This document shows positions 1-9,025 of a stretch of 54,842 nt of DNA, piece after piece. Numbering within the stretch: the first letter of the stretch is position 1; each line of letters starts with the position of its first letter. The position numbers and the translations under genes are program-made. The notes below the pieces were generated by a model. It was not told where the DNA came from and did not search any database. It saw nothing but the letters and a program-made list of their open reading frames with translations. Location: assembly GCA_030041985.1 (NCBI GenBank), contig JASIAM010000069.1, positions 1 to 54,842 of the forward strand. The letters are read 5' to 3'. This DNA comes from Bryobacteraceae bacterium (GTDB taxonomy: Bacteria; Acidobacteriota; Terriglobia; Bryobacterales; Bryobacteraceae).

Positions 1-113
1 CGCACCATGCGTCGATGCGCGCCGAGTCTCTTCGCCAGTCCCTGAATCGTTTCTCCGGCCGCGTAGCCTCGCCGGATCTCTTCGAATAGCTCCACTTTCC
101 GCCTCCTGTCCAT
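1..113 (-). CDS. Transposase N-terminus, IS21 IstA-like (partial)
   Basis: Only the first 37 codons are present; the gene continues beyond the left edge. The peptide begins [20 protein letters not shown] and goes on with [13 protein letters not shown]. It resembles the N-terminal helix-turn-helix of IS21-type IstA transposases, which bind the element's ends. ATG at 113 is the first start in frame, and no strong ribosome site is seen before it. Too little is present to tell whether the transposase is intact. The repeated terminal motifs of the element lie just upstream. Confidence 0.6.
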   Translation of the reverse strand, partial: MDRRRKVELFEEIRRGYAAGETIQGLAKRLGAHRRMV

Positions 114-180
114 CCCGGAATCTTGCCATCCGGAGTTCCCAGGGGTGGGCCAAATTAAAAGCTCAAAGTGGGCCAAATTA
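1..180 (-). mobile_element. End of an IS21-like insertion sequence
   Basis: The element runs off the left edge. Its inner part encodes the start of a transposase on the minus strand. Its terminus carries two copies of GTGGGCCAAATTA at 145-157 and 168-180, separated by 10 bases. Repeated terminal motifs of this kind are typical of IS21-family ends. The reading frame of the neighbouring secreted protein opens immediately to the right (182) and has no plausible start of its own, so the insertion appears to lie inside that gene. The other end and the target duplication are outside the window. The family call rests on the transposase N-terminus and the end structure. Confidence 0.7.
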
Positions 181-256
181 GAGTAGCGAACTCAACGATT
201 TCCTCGGGGGCAACAATCCGGATTTCGAGATAGGCGTTACACAATTTCCGTCACAG

Positions 257-2116
257 GTGGCTGCAGGTGGGGGTGGCGTTTACATCCTCAACATTACTCC
301 GCTAAACGGATTTAATCCGAACTCCGTTTCCTACTCGGTGTCGGGGCTTCCCTCCGGCGTTACGGCCAGCTTCAATCCCTCCCCGACGCCGAATACGCCC
401 TTCATGGAAGTCGCCGCGTCGACAAACGCACCCTTAGGCAGCTATAGCCTGACGGTCACGGGAACCAGCGGTTCCCTGATACACACGGCGTCGACAAGCC
501 TAAAGGTCCAGACTGGCGGCCTGATCGCCGGCGCAAGCCAACTCCACCAGAACCTCGGGCCGATGCCGTTCGACTCATACGACTTCGCGCACCAGTCACT
601 CCAAGGCGTTTGCCCACCTAGCGCCACATCCGTGCGGGCATGCTATCAAGCGATTCTGGCCAACTACAAGGCGCAAGGCGTAACAGGAGTCCGTTTTCAG
701 TTTGGGTTCTGCGGCGGCGGGAGTTCCACGCCGCTTCAGAATTGCGGGCAAAGTCCGAGCAACATAACACTGAGCCAGACGTGGGTTCAGAACGTTACCA
801 ACTTCTTCAGCGACCTGTACAACGCGGGCATTTACAAAATCACTCCGACACCGGAATTTACCGATTGGTTCGGCGTCGCTGACAGTATCTCGGGCCATTA
901 CCAGCCAAACAACAACTCCTCGCCGAAAGGCCCCAATACTGCCTGCCCGGCACAGAGCGCCCAATCGATGCTGCAGTTCCCGCCCGCCACGCCATACGGG
1001 CAGATCGTATGCCACCCCAACCCGACCGGACAGCAGAACTATTGGTGTAAGGATGAGGCTGACTGCCAGACCTGTCAAGCCAACGCAGGGTACCCCACCT
1101 CCGATTATCAGAACCAGACCAATCAGGGATATAACTGTTCCCCGGTCAACCCCATCTTCGTCGGGTGGTCTAACCTTCACAATGTGATCAATGCAATGAT
1201 CGGAGCTGCCGCGGCTCAGGGCCTCAGCGTCATCGAGCTGGACGTGGAACAGGAGATGAGTCCCCTGAACTTTACGGTCCAGGCGCGGTTCATACTGGAT
1301 AACCAGACCAGTCCGGCTTACGACGTTTACGCCGACATGAAGGGGATCATGTCGCAATACGGGTTTGACCCGCTCAGGGTGATCTCGTCGGCCGGAGCGA
1401 TACAGCCCATGCCGCCGTACACACTGCCCGCGGGTTATGACCCGCCAAATGTCGCGGGATTCGATTGTACCGATGTATATCAAACCTCCGCGAGGACGAT
1501 GTGGGTTGGCAGCGTAGCCTCGGCCATCCAGGGCGGGTGGTTCGGCGTCCCTGTTGACGATCCGCCCAATTACCCTCGGAGCCCCACAAACGGTTTCTGG
1601 TGCGGAGGCGCCGTCTGCGGAACTTATCCGAGCTGTACACCCAGCGATACGGGCCCCGGAATGATAGAACTGGCTTCAGGACACACCGGCCCCGATATTC
1701 TGGACATCCATACTTATCCGGAAGTAGCCCCACCCACGCCTCTAAACCCAAGCGACCCGGTTGTAACGTACACAGACAATTCCTACGCCCAGGTGCAGGT
1801 TGAAGCGGTCACCGATTTTAACGATATGCCTGCTTTCCTCACCGCGATCGGCACACCCAACGCGCTCCTGATCATTGGCGAGACACACTCCAATACGACG
1901 AACCCAAACGCGTGCGGCGTGGAGCCGGGCGGGGGCACGGCACCCCTTGGATCCTGTGAGTGTGCACCCGCCCCGCCGGCTGCGGCCTCGCAAACAGTCA
2001 CCGGATATAACGCGAGCTCCTTGGCCGGCCGGAGCGTCGTATTCCGGCCCTGGAGCGACCTGCAAGCTAGCTGCTACAGCTTATCAAGCCCGTACGCCAC
2101 AGGCTATCAACCCTAA
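257..2116 (+). CDS. Secreted Ig-like/TIM-barrel-like protein, 5' truncated by IS
   Basis: The frame is open from 182, straight after the IS end, and has no start with a ribosome site. GTG 257 is only the first permissible codon, so this is the 3' remainder of a longer gene. The first ~80 residues resemble an Ig-like module (SVSGLPSGVTASFNPSP), common in exported acidobacterial proteins. The rest (~90-619) is rich in Cys, Asn, Pro and aromatic residues and reads like a TIM-barrel glycoside-hydrolase-like domain. Two acidic motifs on predicted strands, VIELDVEQEMS and LLIIGETHSN, sit where a clan-A acid/base and nucleophile would be; this is inference. No family was recognised with confidence. 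Two further exported proteins follow on the same strand. Confidence 0.65.
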   Translation: MAAGGGGVYILNITPLNGFNPNSVSYSVSGLPSGVTASFNPSPTPNTPFMEVAASTNAPLGSYSLTVTGTSGSLIHTASTSLKVQTGGLIAGASQLHQNLGPMPFDSYDFAHQSLQGVCPPSATSVRACYQAILANYKAQGVTGVRFQFGFCGGGSSTPLQNCGQSPSNITLSQTWVQNVTNFFSDLYNAGIYKITPTPEFTDWFGVADSISGHYQPNNNSSPKGPNTACPAQSAQSMLQFPPATPYGQIVCHPNPTGQQNYWCKDEADCQTCQANAGYPTSDYQNQTNQGYNCSPVNPIFVGWSNLHNVINAMIGAAAAQGLSVIELDVEQEMSPLNFTVQARFILDNQTSPAYDVYADMKGIMSQYGFDPLRVISSAGAIQPMPPYTLPAGYDPPNVAGFDCTDVYQTSARTMWVGSVASAIQGGWFGVPVDDPPNYPRSPTNGFWCGGAVCGTYPSCTPSDTGPGMIELASGHTGPDILDIHTYPEVAPPTPLNPSDPVVTYTDNSYAQVQVEAVTDFNDMPAFLTAIGTPNALLIIGETHSNTTNPNACGVEPGGGTAPLGSCECAPAPPAAASQTVTGYNASSLAGRSVVFRPWSDLQASCYSLSSPYATGYQP

Positions 2117-2157
2117 CAACCTCGGCCCGTATACGCCGGCTCAGGAGCAGTAAGCCA

Positions 2158-2889
2158 ATGCGATCTCTTTTGGTACTCGGTCTCGTCCTCAGCGTCTCGC
2201 TTTATCCCCAGGTTGTAACCAATGCAATCCAGGGCACCGTAACGGATGAGACTGGCGCGCCCATATCTGGGGCAGTCGTAACCTACCACCTCAGCACCTC
2301 GTACCTGCCGCGCCTGCCCGGCCAATCGGGATGGAATCCGGTGCTCGTGCCGGGGACGGCGGCCGTAAGCGGAAGCGTGACTGCCAGCTCCACGGGGGCG
2401 TTTCAGACGCCAAGTCTCCCGGCTGGCGCTTACGGAATCTGTGTGTACCATCCGACCGAGCCTTATCTTGATCCTTGCTTGTGGGGCCCGCCACTCACAA
2501 TTACACCGCCGGGTACGGCGGGGCCAGGCCACATCGTGCTGCCAAGGGGCGTCTTCATGACCGTCAACGTCAATGACCCCAATGGTCTCCTCGCACAGCA
2601 ATCCCTGATAAGGTCGGACCTCACGGTGGGAGTCCTATTCGGCACTGGCGCATTCCAGGCCGCCGCCGAAACGCCTTCCCAAACCGGGCGCAGCTACCAG
2701 ATCGCCGTACCGGCGAACCAGCCGCTTCAATGCTGGATCTGGAGTGGTTCCTACAACCTGAGCGATGAAAACGGGAATCCGATTCCTGCGTCCGGAAAGG
2801 GCTTCCCGTTTCAAGCCGTCGCTGGTGTGGATCAGGTCCTCACGTTTACCGTAACGGGAAGACTCCTGCCACAGCCGGCGCAGAACTAA
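2158..2889 (+). CDS. Exported carboxypeptidase-regulatory-like domain protein
   Basis: The 243-residue product starts with a probable signal peptide (MRSLLVLGLVLSVSLYP). A carboxypeptidase-regulatory-like beta-sandwich follows: IQGTVTDETGAPISGAVVTY, then tasSTGAFQTPSLPAGAYGICV, a 'T..G.F....L..G.Y.I' pattern typical of that family. The C-terminal ~100 residues are not recognised. The start is ATG 2158, with AGGAG in the sequence before it. It lies 41 bases after the TIM-barrel-like gene and 10 bases before the next gene, so the three are probably co-transcribed. In Acidobacteriota such domains are found in secreted or outer-membrane proteins; a structural or carbohydrate-binding role is inference. 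Confidence 0.75.
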   Translation: MRSLLVLGLVLSVSLYPQVVTNAIQGTVTDETGAPISGAVVTYHLSTSYLPRLPGQSGWNPVLVPGTAAVSGSVTASSTGAFQTPSLPAGAYGICVYHPTEPYLDPCLWGPPLTITPPGTAGPGHIVLPRGVFMTVNVNDPNGLLAQQSLIRSDLTVGVLFGTGAFQAAAETPSQTGRSYQIAVPANQPLQCWIWSGSYNLSDENGNPIPASGKGFPFQAVAGVDQVLTFTVTGRLLPQPAQN

Positions 2890-2899
2890 TACAACTATT

Positions 2900-4600
2900 A
2901 TGGGCCACCGACGAAGACTAAGCCTGCTTTCGCTGCTCGCCTCCGCAATACCCGCTGCCGCACAGCAGCCCGTCATATCCCCGAATGGCGTTGTAAATGC
3001 CGCAAGCTATCTGTCGCCCCCGGCAATCGGGTCCGCGCTCCAAGTACAATCGCTCGCCACGATCCAGGGCCAGAATCTCGCCCCCGGCGTGTTCACCGCG
3101 GCCCCCCCATATCCCAAGACCCTCGGAGGAACAACCGTTACCTTCGATGGTGTGCCGGCGCCGCTGTTTTACGTCTCTCCCACGCAAATAAATTTACAGG
3201 TGCCTTCTTCGCTGCCGTCGGATCTTTTCTCCACCGGCCTGACCACCGAGATTGCGCAAGTCCCCGTTGTTGTGCAGACGGCATCGGGAGCGAGTGACCC
3301 TCAAAGTGTAGGCGTGACGTTCGTCGGCCCCGGCACTTTCACCCTCGATGGCAGCGGATGCGGCCAAGGAGCCATTCTGAACGTGAAGGCGGATGGAAGC
3401 GTGTCGGTGAACTCCCCGCAAAACAGCGCCTCTCCCGGCGATGCCTTAGAGATATTCGCCACCGGCCTGGGATCCCCGAACGTATACGTGGCCGATGGCT
3501 ACCCGGCACCCTCGCAGCCCACCCCAGGGTACACCGACCCCTGGTACAACAACCGCATCTCCTACGGATCGCCCGTCACCATCGGTCGTCAAGGAGGCAC
3601 TGGCACCATCTATGACTGGTACTGGGGGTCGATCACCGCACCCGGGCTGGTCAGCGTAGACCAAGTCAATACGCCGGTTCCGGACATCGAGGGCTGCGCC
3701 GTGCCACTCCAGACCCTGGGAGGACCGCTTGCGAGCCAAGCCGTGCTGGTAAGCATCCACAACGGAGGTGGCGCCTGCGTCGATCCTCCACCCCAAAGCT
3801 TCGGTCAGATCGCCGCGCAGCGCACGGTATTTCTGAACTCCTCCCAACCCGAAACAGACGTGGTCACAGCATCCTTCGAATCTGCCCCCTGGCTCCAGAA
3901 ACCCTCTTCCTACCCGCCCCAGATATATCCGCCATACTCCTGGAGCACGCTGACGCTGACAAACCCTCCACCGCAACAGCAGCCCTGCCCAATCCCCGGC
4001 GATACCTTCCCCGACATCGGCGCGGTCGCCGTCCAGCCTCAGGGATCAGGACCGGTGCAAGCCACTACCGATTCAAGCGGCGGCCAGTTGCTCTACACGG
4101 CAACGCTGCCTTCGGGAACGCTTCAGGGCGGCTCCCTGCAGATCACCGCCGCGGGAAGCGGAAGCATCGGACCCTTCCAGACCACCCTCTCCCTTGGATC
4201 GCCAATCCAGATCACGTCTTCGTTCCCGGCGGGAACCGCAGTGAATTTGCTGGCTCCTTTCCCCATCACCTGGACCGGAGGCGACAGCACCGAGGTGGTA
4301 ATCGTAACCTTAGTGAAGAAGACCGGCGAACTTCAGGACCAGTCCGTTACCACGTCGACTCTTGCTTCGACCCAGAGCGTCGTCTGGCAGCCGGAGCTCA
4401 CGCCACCAATTGGATGCTGCGGGACCCCGAACGTGCCGGTTTCCCCCTTCTCGTTCCCCGGTCACGAACTGCAGATCATTATCGATGTTGCCCCTGCGTC
4501 TGGAGTCGGATCGTTTTCGGCGCCTGGACTGACATTAGGCGGCACTCAAACATGGGGCTATGAGTACCGCTTCACAGGGCTGACGGAGCAAGGTAATTAG
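2900..4600 (+). CDS. Exported TIGR03437-type domain protein
   Basis: This 566-residue protein has an N-terminal signal peptide (RRRLSLLSLLASAIPAAAQQ). It then carries the domain expanded in Solibacter: NGVVNAASYLSPP, LATIQGQNLAPGVF, TTVTFDGVPAPLFYVSPTQI, followed by NLQVPSSLP. A second part of the domain contains GDALEIFATGLGSPN. The last ~150 residues form another beta-rich module (ITSSFPAGTAVNLLAPFPIT) ending in GHELQIIIDVAP…YEYRFTGLTEQGN. That tail is repeated, diverged, just downstream. The function of this domain is not known; export to the cell surface is inferred from the signal peptide. It is the third gene of a run of exported proteins. Confidence 0.8.
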   Translation: MGHRRRLSLLSLLASAIPAAAQQPVISPNGVVNAASYLSPPAIGSALQVQSLATIQGQNLAPGVFTAAPPYPKTLGGTTVTFDGVPAPLFYVSPTQINLQVPSSLPSDLFSTGLTTEIAQVPVVVQTASGASDPQSVGVTFVGPGTFTLDGSGCGQGAILNVKADGSVSVNSPQNSASPGDALEIFATGLGSPNVYVADGYPAPSQPTPGYTDPWYNNRISYGSPVTIGRQGGTGTIYDWYWGSITAPGLVSVDQVNTPVPDIEGCAVPLQTLGGPLASQAVLVSIHNGGGACVDPPPQSFGQIAAQRTVFLNSSQPETDVVTASFESAPWLQKPSSYPPQIYPPYSWSTLTLTNPPPQQQPCPIPGDTFPDIGAVAVQPQGSGPVQATTDSSGGQLLYTATLPSGTLQGGSLQITAAGSGSIGPFQTTLSLGSPIQITSSFPAGTAVNLLAPFPITWTGGDSTEVVIVTLVKKTGELQDQSVTTSTLASTQSVVWQPELTPPIGCCGTPNVPVSPFSFPGHELQIIIDVAPASGVGSFSAPGLTLGGTQTWGYEYRFTGLTEQGN

Positions 4601-4852
4601 GCGCGGTTCCCGGCGCCTAGCCCGCCGGTGGGGCAGATGGCCTGGGAGTATGCCCACACCGGACCGAACGGCAATCCGGTCTATGTAACCCAGGACCCGT
4701 TCGGACTCGCCGGCCACGAACTCCAGATCATCATCGACGTTGCTCCGGTAGCGGGCCCAGGTTCGTTTTCGGCGCCCGGTCTGACGTATGGCGGGAACCA
4801 GAACTGGACCTATGAGTACCGTTTCACGGGTTTGACAGAAAAAGGTAATTAA
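4601..4852 (+). pseudogene. Diverged duplicate of the preceding gene's C-terminal tail
   Basis: Reading on in the same frame past the TAG at 4598-4600 gives 83 codons with no stop. The second half (GHELQIIIDVAP, GSFSAPGLT, YEYRFTGLTEKGN) matches the last ~45 residues of the preceding protein, and the two copies differ at many silent positions. The only start codons are GTG 4628 and ATG 4637, and no ribosome site is seen. This is best read as a tandem tail repeat that was cut off by a stop codon, or a remnant of a second paralogue, rather than an independent 74-residue gene. Confidence 0.6.
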
Positions 4853-4878
4853 CTGACAGGGGAAGTGGACGGCGCGCA

Positions 4879-5213
4879 TCATACCAACCGCACGGGACGA
4901 TTGCTGGCGCGAGCCAGCGCACCGTACCTTCGCGTAATGCCGTTCCAGCGCACCTGGAATAGATCCCCGAACGCGCCCAGGCCGCGCCAGAGACTCACTT
5001 TCGTTCCGGCCACATCGCTCCAGCGCACTGGGATTTCGACACAGTTGTAGCCCAGGTGGTGGCGATGTAGAGCACCTCTACATCGAAGCCGAAGCCTTCC
5101 AGTCGCTGCCGGGAAAAGATCTCGCGCGCTGCGTCGGCTCGAAACAGCTTGAAGCCGCACTGGGTATCTTGGTAAGGCAGGCCGGTAAGGGCCCGCATCA
5201 TCAGATTGAAAAA
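4879..5213 (-). pseudogene. Truncated, frameshifted copy of the GT2 gene at 9026-9778
   Basis: The stretch 4872-5213 is nearly identical to 9020-9362, the 3' part of the intact GT2 gene in the same orientation. It encodes [18 protein letters not shown], then [20 protein letters not shown], up to DVEVLYIA. There a single base is missing compared with the intact copy (GTGGTGGCG against GTGGTACGCG on the plus strand, near 5058). The frame shifts and the original C-terminus [20 protein letters not shown] continues in another frame to the homologous stop at 4879. The first ~140 codons, with the catalytic motifs, are absent. It lies 39 bases beyond the end of the four-module glycosyltransferase gene. 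Confidence 0.85.
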
Positions 5214-5252
5214 TATGAGAGGCACGGACCGGACCGGTGCCATATTCTCCCA

Positions 5253-8200
5253 TCAGGGTTTTACAATCAACGCGTCCACATCCACGAACTCGCCCGATGA
5301 CGCGGCATTCTTCCGGCCGCTCTCCACAATCGCCACCACATGGCGTCCCGGTCCGAAGCAGCAGAACTCCTTCCGCGCCTGCCATTCGGTCTGCGGCGAG
5401 TACAAATCGAGCACCGCCCGGCGCTCACCGTCGATCGTTACCTCCGGCATCCCACGGTTGAACGCCTTCGTGAATACGTACACCAGCGACCGGCCTTCGA
5501 AAGCGAGTTCCGCTTTGGCCCCCGCAGCCGACACAAAGCTGACCGTATTGCGATATGCTCCGGCGAAGCCCGGCCCGTGGGCCCAATTCCCCACGTAGCG
5601 TATGGCCGCATCAAAATCGTCGTATTGGCCCGGCTTCACCGTGAGCAGCGGTTTGACCACGATCCGGCCCATCAGCGTTTCGTCATTCGCGTGCTCACAT
5701 ACTGGGTCCAGCCTCGCGAAATAGTAATCGCGAGACTCGCCATCGCGCACCACGCAGAATGCGAGAAGTTGACGTAAGGCCTCGGGATAGTCCAGGTAAG
5801 GTTCGCGTTTCTGACCCAGAACGTAGCGAATTTTCCAATCCCGCAGCAGCCGCACCAACTCGGGCATGCTCTGCGACGTAAAGATTTGGTGGTATAAGAC
5901 CGTCGAGTGCCAATTGTAGGGCTGCGCGTCGCCGGCCACATCGGCCATATCCTCATCCGCGACGAGCAGGAGCGGTTCACCTGGATGCGCCGCATGGAAC
6001 TGTTGCGTCAGGCTGCGAAGGGGTGCAACATCGGTGATCGCTCTTAACGCACTCAATGGAGAGAGCAGGTGCCTCAGATAGAAATCCCGGTTGTACCATC
6101 CGGCTGAGGGCAGAAACCAGATGTTGAGCAGAACCGTCACCGCGAGCGCACCGAGTGTCGCCTGATACGTCAGCCTCTGCCGGCTCTCCATCCAGCCGGC
6201 CGCCGCTGCCGCCCCTACCGCGACCAATGGCAACACGGGATACAGGTAGCGCGCGTTCGGGACTGAAATGAAAATCAGCGTGCCGCCCGCAATTCCTGCC
6301 ACCGCCGCGCTAACGGGAATCGATGGGGTCTCGGCGATCGTGCTGTCGCGGCTTTTGAGAGCCAGAAACGCGCCGCCGGCCGTCAGCGGCAACAGCAGCA
6401 GGAACTGAAAGCCGAACCCTCCATCCTGCCCTTCTAAAAAACGATGCGTCTCAAACGTCAGAGCGAAGGGCAGGCGCCAGTCAATCGGCGCCGCATAACG
6501 CATGTCGCGGAACTCGGTCCCGGCTGCGAGCAATGGCGACGGAAACTGGCGGTTGAGATACGGGAAAAATGGATTGCCAGTTTTCCAGCACGCAATCGCG
6601 TAGCCTGGAATGGCCGTCGCGGCGACCAACACCGCCGCAACCGCGGCCACCTTCGAGCGCCGCCGTGTCTCCCAAATTGCAAGTGGTAGCGCCGCGGCCA
6701 AAACCGCCGAGGCTCCGAATTTCGCCGCAATTGCTGTGCCGCTCAACACCGCGCTCGCGTAAATAAATGCGTTATCTTTCTTCTCTGTGAACCGCCAAAG
6801 CGCCGCCATCGCTCCTAGAACCAGCGTGGCTACCATGTTCTCCACGAAAAGCGAGCCGGTGACCAACTCTGCCAGCGGCGTTGAAGCCGCTGCCGCCAGG
6901 AACAGCCAGGCGGCGGGCCGCACGAGCCATCGCCGCACCACGGTGTAAAGCAGCGCTTCACTCAGCAGCAGGAAGGCAAAGTTAAGCAGCCGTGCGCCCA
7001 GTTCTCCGCCCAACAAATAGACGATCGCATAGGTCCAATCGGTCGCCAGCGGAAACACAGCCCAGATGATTCGGCCCGGCTCGATGGTATAAGCGTGGTG
7101 GGCCGCAATATTGGCCGGGATGGCCAGATGCATCGCCAGCCCATCTGTCCCGATTTCCGGCTGCAAAACCACCAGCCATTGAATCCCTAGCACGAACGCG
7201 AGCAGCGCAACCACCGCCCGCTCGCTCATAGAGCGAAGTTCCGCCCTGCGAACGGCATCCGCCCAACCTGCGACGCGCCGCTTCACCCCCTGCCGGTCCA
7301 TCGCAATCGGCAGCATCAGAATCGCCGCCCACGTACCGGGATAGTGCACGGGCAGCCGCGCCGTCACACTCATCAGGAAGATATAGCCCGCTACGCCCAC
7401 CAGAGTCGCGAAAAGTTGCATCTCGGCGTCTTCTTCCCTCCGCTGCATGATGAGGGACCCCAGCGCGCCCGCCGAGATTAGGAAGAATGCAGGAGCAAGC
7501 AGCGCTAGCGGCCCTGCCGCCAGAGCGGTCACCGACGCCGCAAATGCCACCGCCGCGCCCACGAACATCCACGGTGCCAGCACCAGCACCGAGACCGCAC
7601 CTGTTACGAACAGGCCGGTGTAGCGCAGCATCCGCAAATATCCGTCCGGATACCAGATGGTCTGCGAAAACAAGTGGCCGCTCCAAAAACCGTAACACTC
7701 GACCCCGGCCACCAGGACCACACACGCGGGGAAAATCAGCCGCCACGCTTCCCACGCACCGCCGTTCTTGCCCACACGAAATACGAACGCCCGTTGCAAT
7801 ATGAAGTTCGCGAAGAACAACAGCGTTTCGATCGCCAGCTTGGCTGGCATCGCCGCCACGCCCAATGCCGCCGTTGCCCAACGAATGGCGCCGTATGAAA
7901 CCCCGCCGTTGGCGATCACCAGCCCCATAAACTTCGGCAGCACGTCGCGATGAGGCCGCCGCGAGTGGAAAACGGGCTGCCGCAGCATGATGTACTGAAA
8001 CGTCATGGCGCAGAAACGGGCGGCGATTTGCGATTCCAGAATCCGCCCGTTGTGACGGTACATCAGATAGAAAACCAGGTTGTCCAATGCCGCCGTCGCC
8101 AAAGAAACCGATGTGAAGCGCAGCAGGACAAAATAGATCTTCATCGAATCCACAAGCGGGTTGAAGTGCGACGACACGTTGCCGCTTTCATAGATCGTTC

Positions 8201-8801
8201 GGATGGGCTCTTCCTGAATCGGTATCGCGGAATGGTGCGCGGTGATCAGCATCTCGATCTCCAACTCATATCCCGGCGCATCGATGCGCAGCACCAGCGG
8301 CGCGAAACTCGCCGGAATCCCGCGTAGGCCGGTCTGCGTGTCCGCCAGCTTGCAACCTACCAACGCATGCATTACGCCCCGTGTGATCGCATTACCCAAC
8401 CGGCTGCGCAGGGGCACCCTTCCCGTGAACGCGCGGCTGCCCAGGACCAGGCTGTCGGGATGCGCAGCTAGCGCCACCGCTACCCGCTCAATATCTTCCG
8501 GATCATGCTGCCCGTCGGCATCAGCCGTCACCACCCCAGCTAGCCCCGGAAAGCTGTCGAGCGCGAACGCGATTCCGCTCTTCAGCGCCGCGCCTTTACC
8601 CTGGTTTGCCGCATGACGCACCAGGTGCACGCGCGGCAAAGACATAGCTGCGGCGAATACTGAGTCGAACTCGGGACCGCTGCCGTCATCCACGACCACG
8701 ATGACTGAAACCGTGCGTTCCGCAAGGACCCCGACGAGTTTGACCAAGGCCGCTGCCGGTCTGTAAGCAGGAATGACAACTGCGTACTGCGCACTATTCA
8801 C
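5253..8801 (-). CDS. Four-module glycosyltransferase: GT2 + GtrA + GT-C-like + jelly roll
   Basis: The product is 1182 residues. Residues ~5-230 are a GT2 polyprenyl-phosphate sugar transferase domain (VVIPAYRPAAALV, VVVDDGSG, ADADGQHDPEDIE). Residues ~255-375 are a GtrA-like four-helix membrane domain (KIYFVLLRFTSVSLATAALD, FANFILQRAFVFR). Residues ~385-960 are a polytopic region like GT-C/ArnT-type lipid-linked sugar transferases. The last ~120 residues form a soluble jelly-roll module (DAAIRYVGNWAHGPG, GMPEVTIDGERRAVLDLYS, SSGEFVDVDALIVKP). One chain could thus make, flip and transfer a lipid-linked sugar and bind glycan outside; this is inference. The start chosen is GTG 8801, after GGTGGAGGATC; ATG 8861 would add 20 unlikely residues. 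The GT2 gene upstream on the same strand is the likely partner. Confidence 0.85.
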   Translation of the reverse strand: MNSAQYAVVIPAYRPAAALVKLVGVLAERTVSVIVVVDDGSGPEFDSVFAAAMSLPRVHLVRHAANQGKGAALKSGIAFALDSFPGLAGVVTADADGQHDPEDIERVAVALAAHPDSLVLGSRAFTGRVPLRSRLGNAITRGVMHALVGCKLADTQTGLRGIPASFAPLVLRIDAPGYELEIEMLITAHHSAIPIQEEPIRTIYESGNVSSHFNPLVDSMKIYFVLLRFTSVSLATAALDNLVFYLMYRHNGRILESQIAARFCAMTFQYIMLRQPVFHSRRPHRDVLPKFMGLVIANGGVSYGAIRWATAALGVAAMPAKLAIETLLFFANFILQRAFVFRVGKNGGAWEAWRLIFPACVVLVAGVECYGFWSGHLFSQTIWYPDGYLRMLRYTGLFVTGAVSVLVLAPWMFVGAAVAFAASVTALAAGPLALLAPAFFLISAGALGSLIMQRREEDAEMQLFATLVGVAGYIFLMSVTARLPVHYPGTWAAILMLPIAMDRQGVKRRVAGWADAVRRAELRSMSERAVVALLAFVLGIQWLVVLQPEIGTDGLAMHLAIPANIAAHHAYTIEPGRIIWAVFPLATDWTYAIVYLLGGELGARLLNFAFLLLSEALLYTVVRRWLVRPAAWLFLAAAASTPLAELVTGSLFVENMVATLVLGAMAALWRFTEKKDNAFIYASAVLSGTAIAAKFGASAVLAAALPLAIWETRRRSKVAAVAAVLVAATAIPGYAIACWKTGNPFFPYLNRQFPSPLLAAGTEFRDMRYAAPIDWRLPFALTFETHRFLEGQDGGFGFQFLLLLPLTAGGAFLALKSRDSTIAETPSIPVSAAVAGIAGGTLIFISVPNARYLYPVLPLVAVGAAAAAGWMESRQRLTYQATLGALAVTVLLNIWFLPSAGWYNRDFYLRHLLSPLSALRAITDVAPLRSLTQQFHAAHPGEPLLLVADEDMADVAGDAQPYNWHSTVLYHQIFTSQSMPELVRLLRDWKIRYVLGQKREPYLDYPEALRQLLAFCVVRDGESRDYYFARLDPVCEHANDETLMGRIVVKPLLTVKPGQYDDFDAAIRYVGNWAHGPGFAGAYRNTVSFVSAAGAKAELAFEGRSLVYVFTKAFNRGMPEVTIDGERRAVLDLYSPQTEWQARKEFCCFGPGRHVVAIVESGRKNAASSGEFVDVDALIVKP

Positions 8802-9025
8802 GATCCTCCACCTTATTAGACAAGATACCGCCATGGGGATCTTCGGCATATATCGGTACACCAGCGGGCAACAGCCGGCGCCACTGGAGGACTGGGAGAA
8901 GCGCGTTGTTCATGGAGCAAGGAGATAAGCGGTGGCGGGAGCGGTGGGATATGCGAAGCGTTGGAGCTAGAGAGTACGGGACCGTCACGCCTGCGTAGCG
9001 GTGCTAAGCTAACCGCAGAGGCGCA

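Noticed and set aside
596-1483. Long minus-strand open frame (295 codons) inside the TIM-barrel-like gene
   Set aside because: It lies wholly opposite a gene with clear domain features, has no recognisable motifs and no ribosome site; it is a GC-rich shadow frame.
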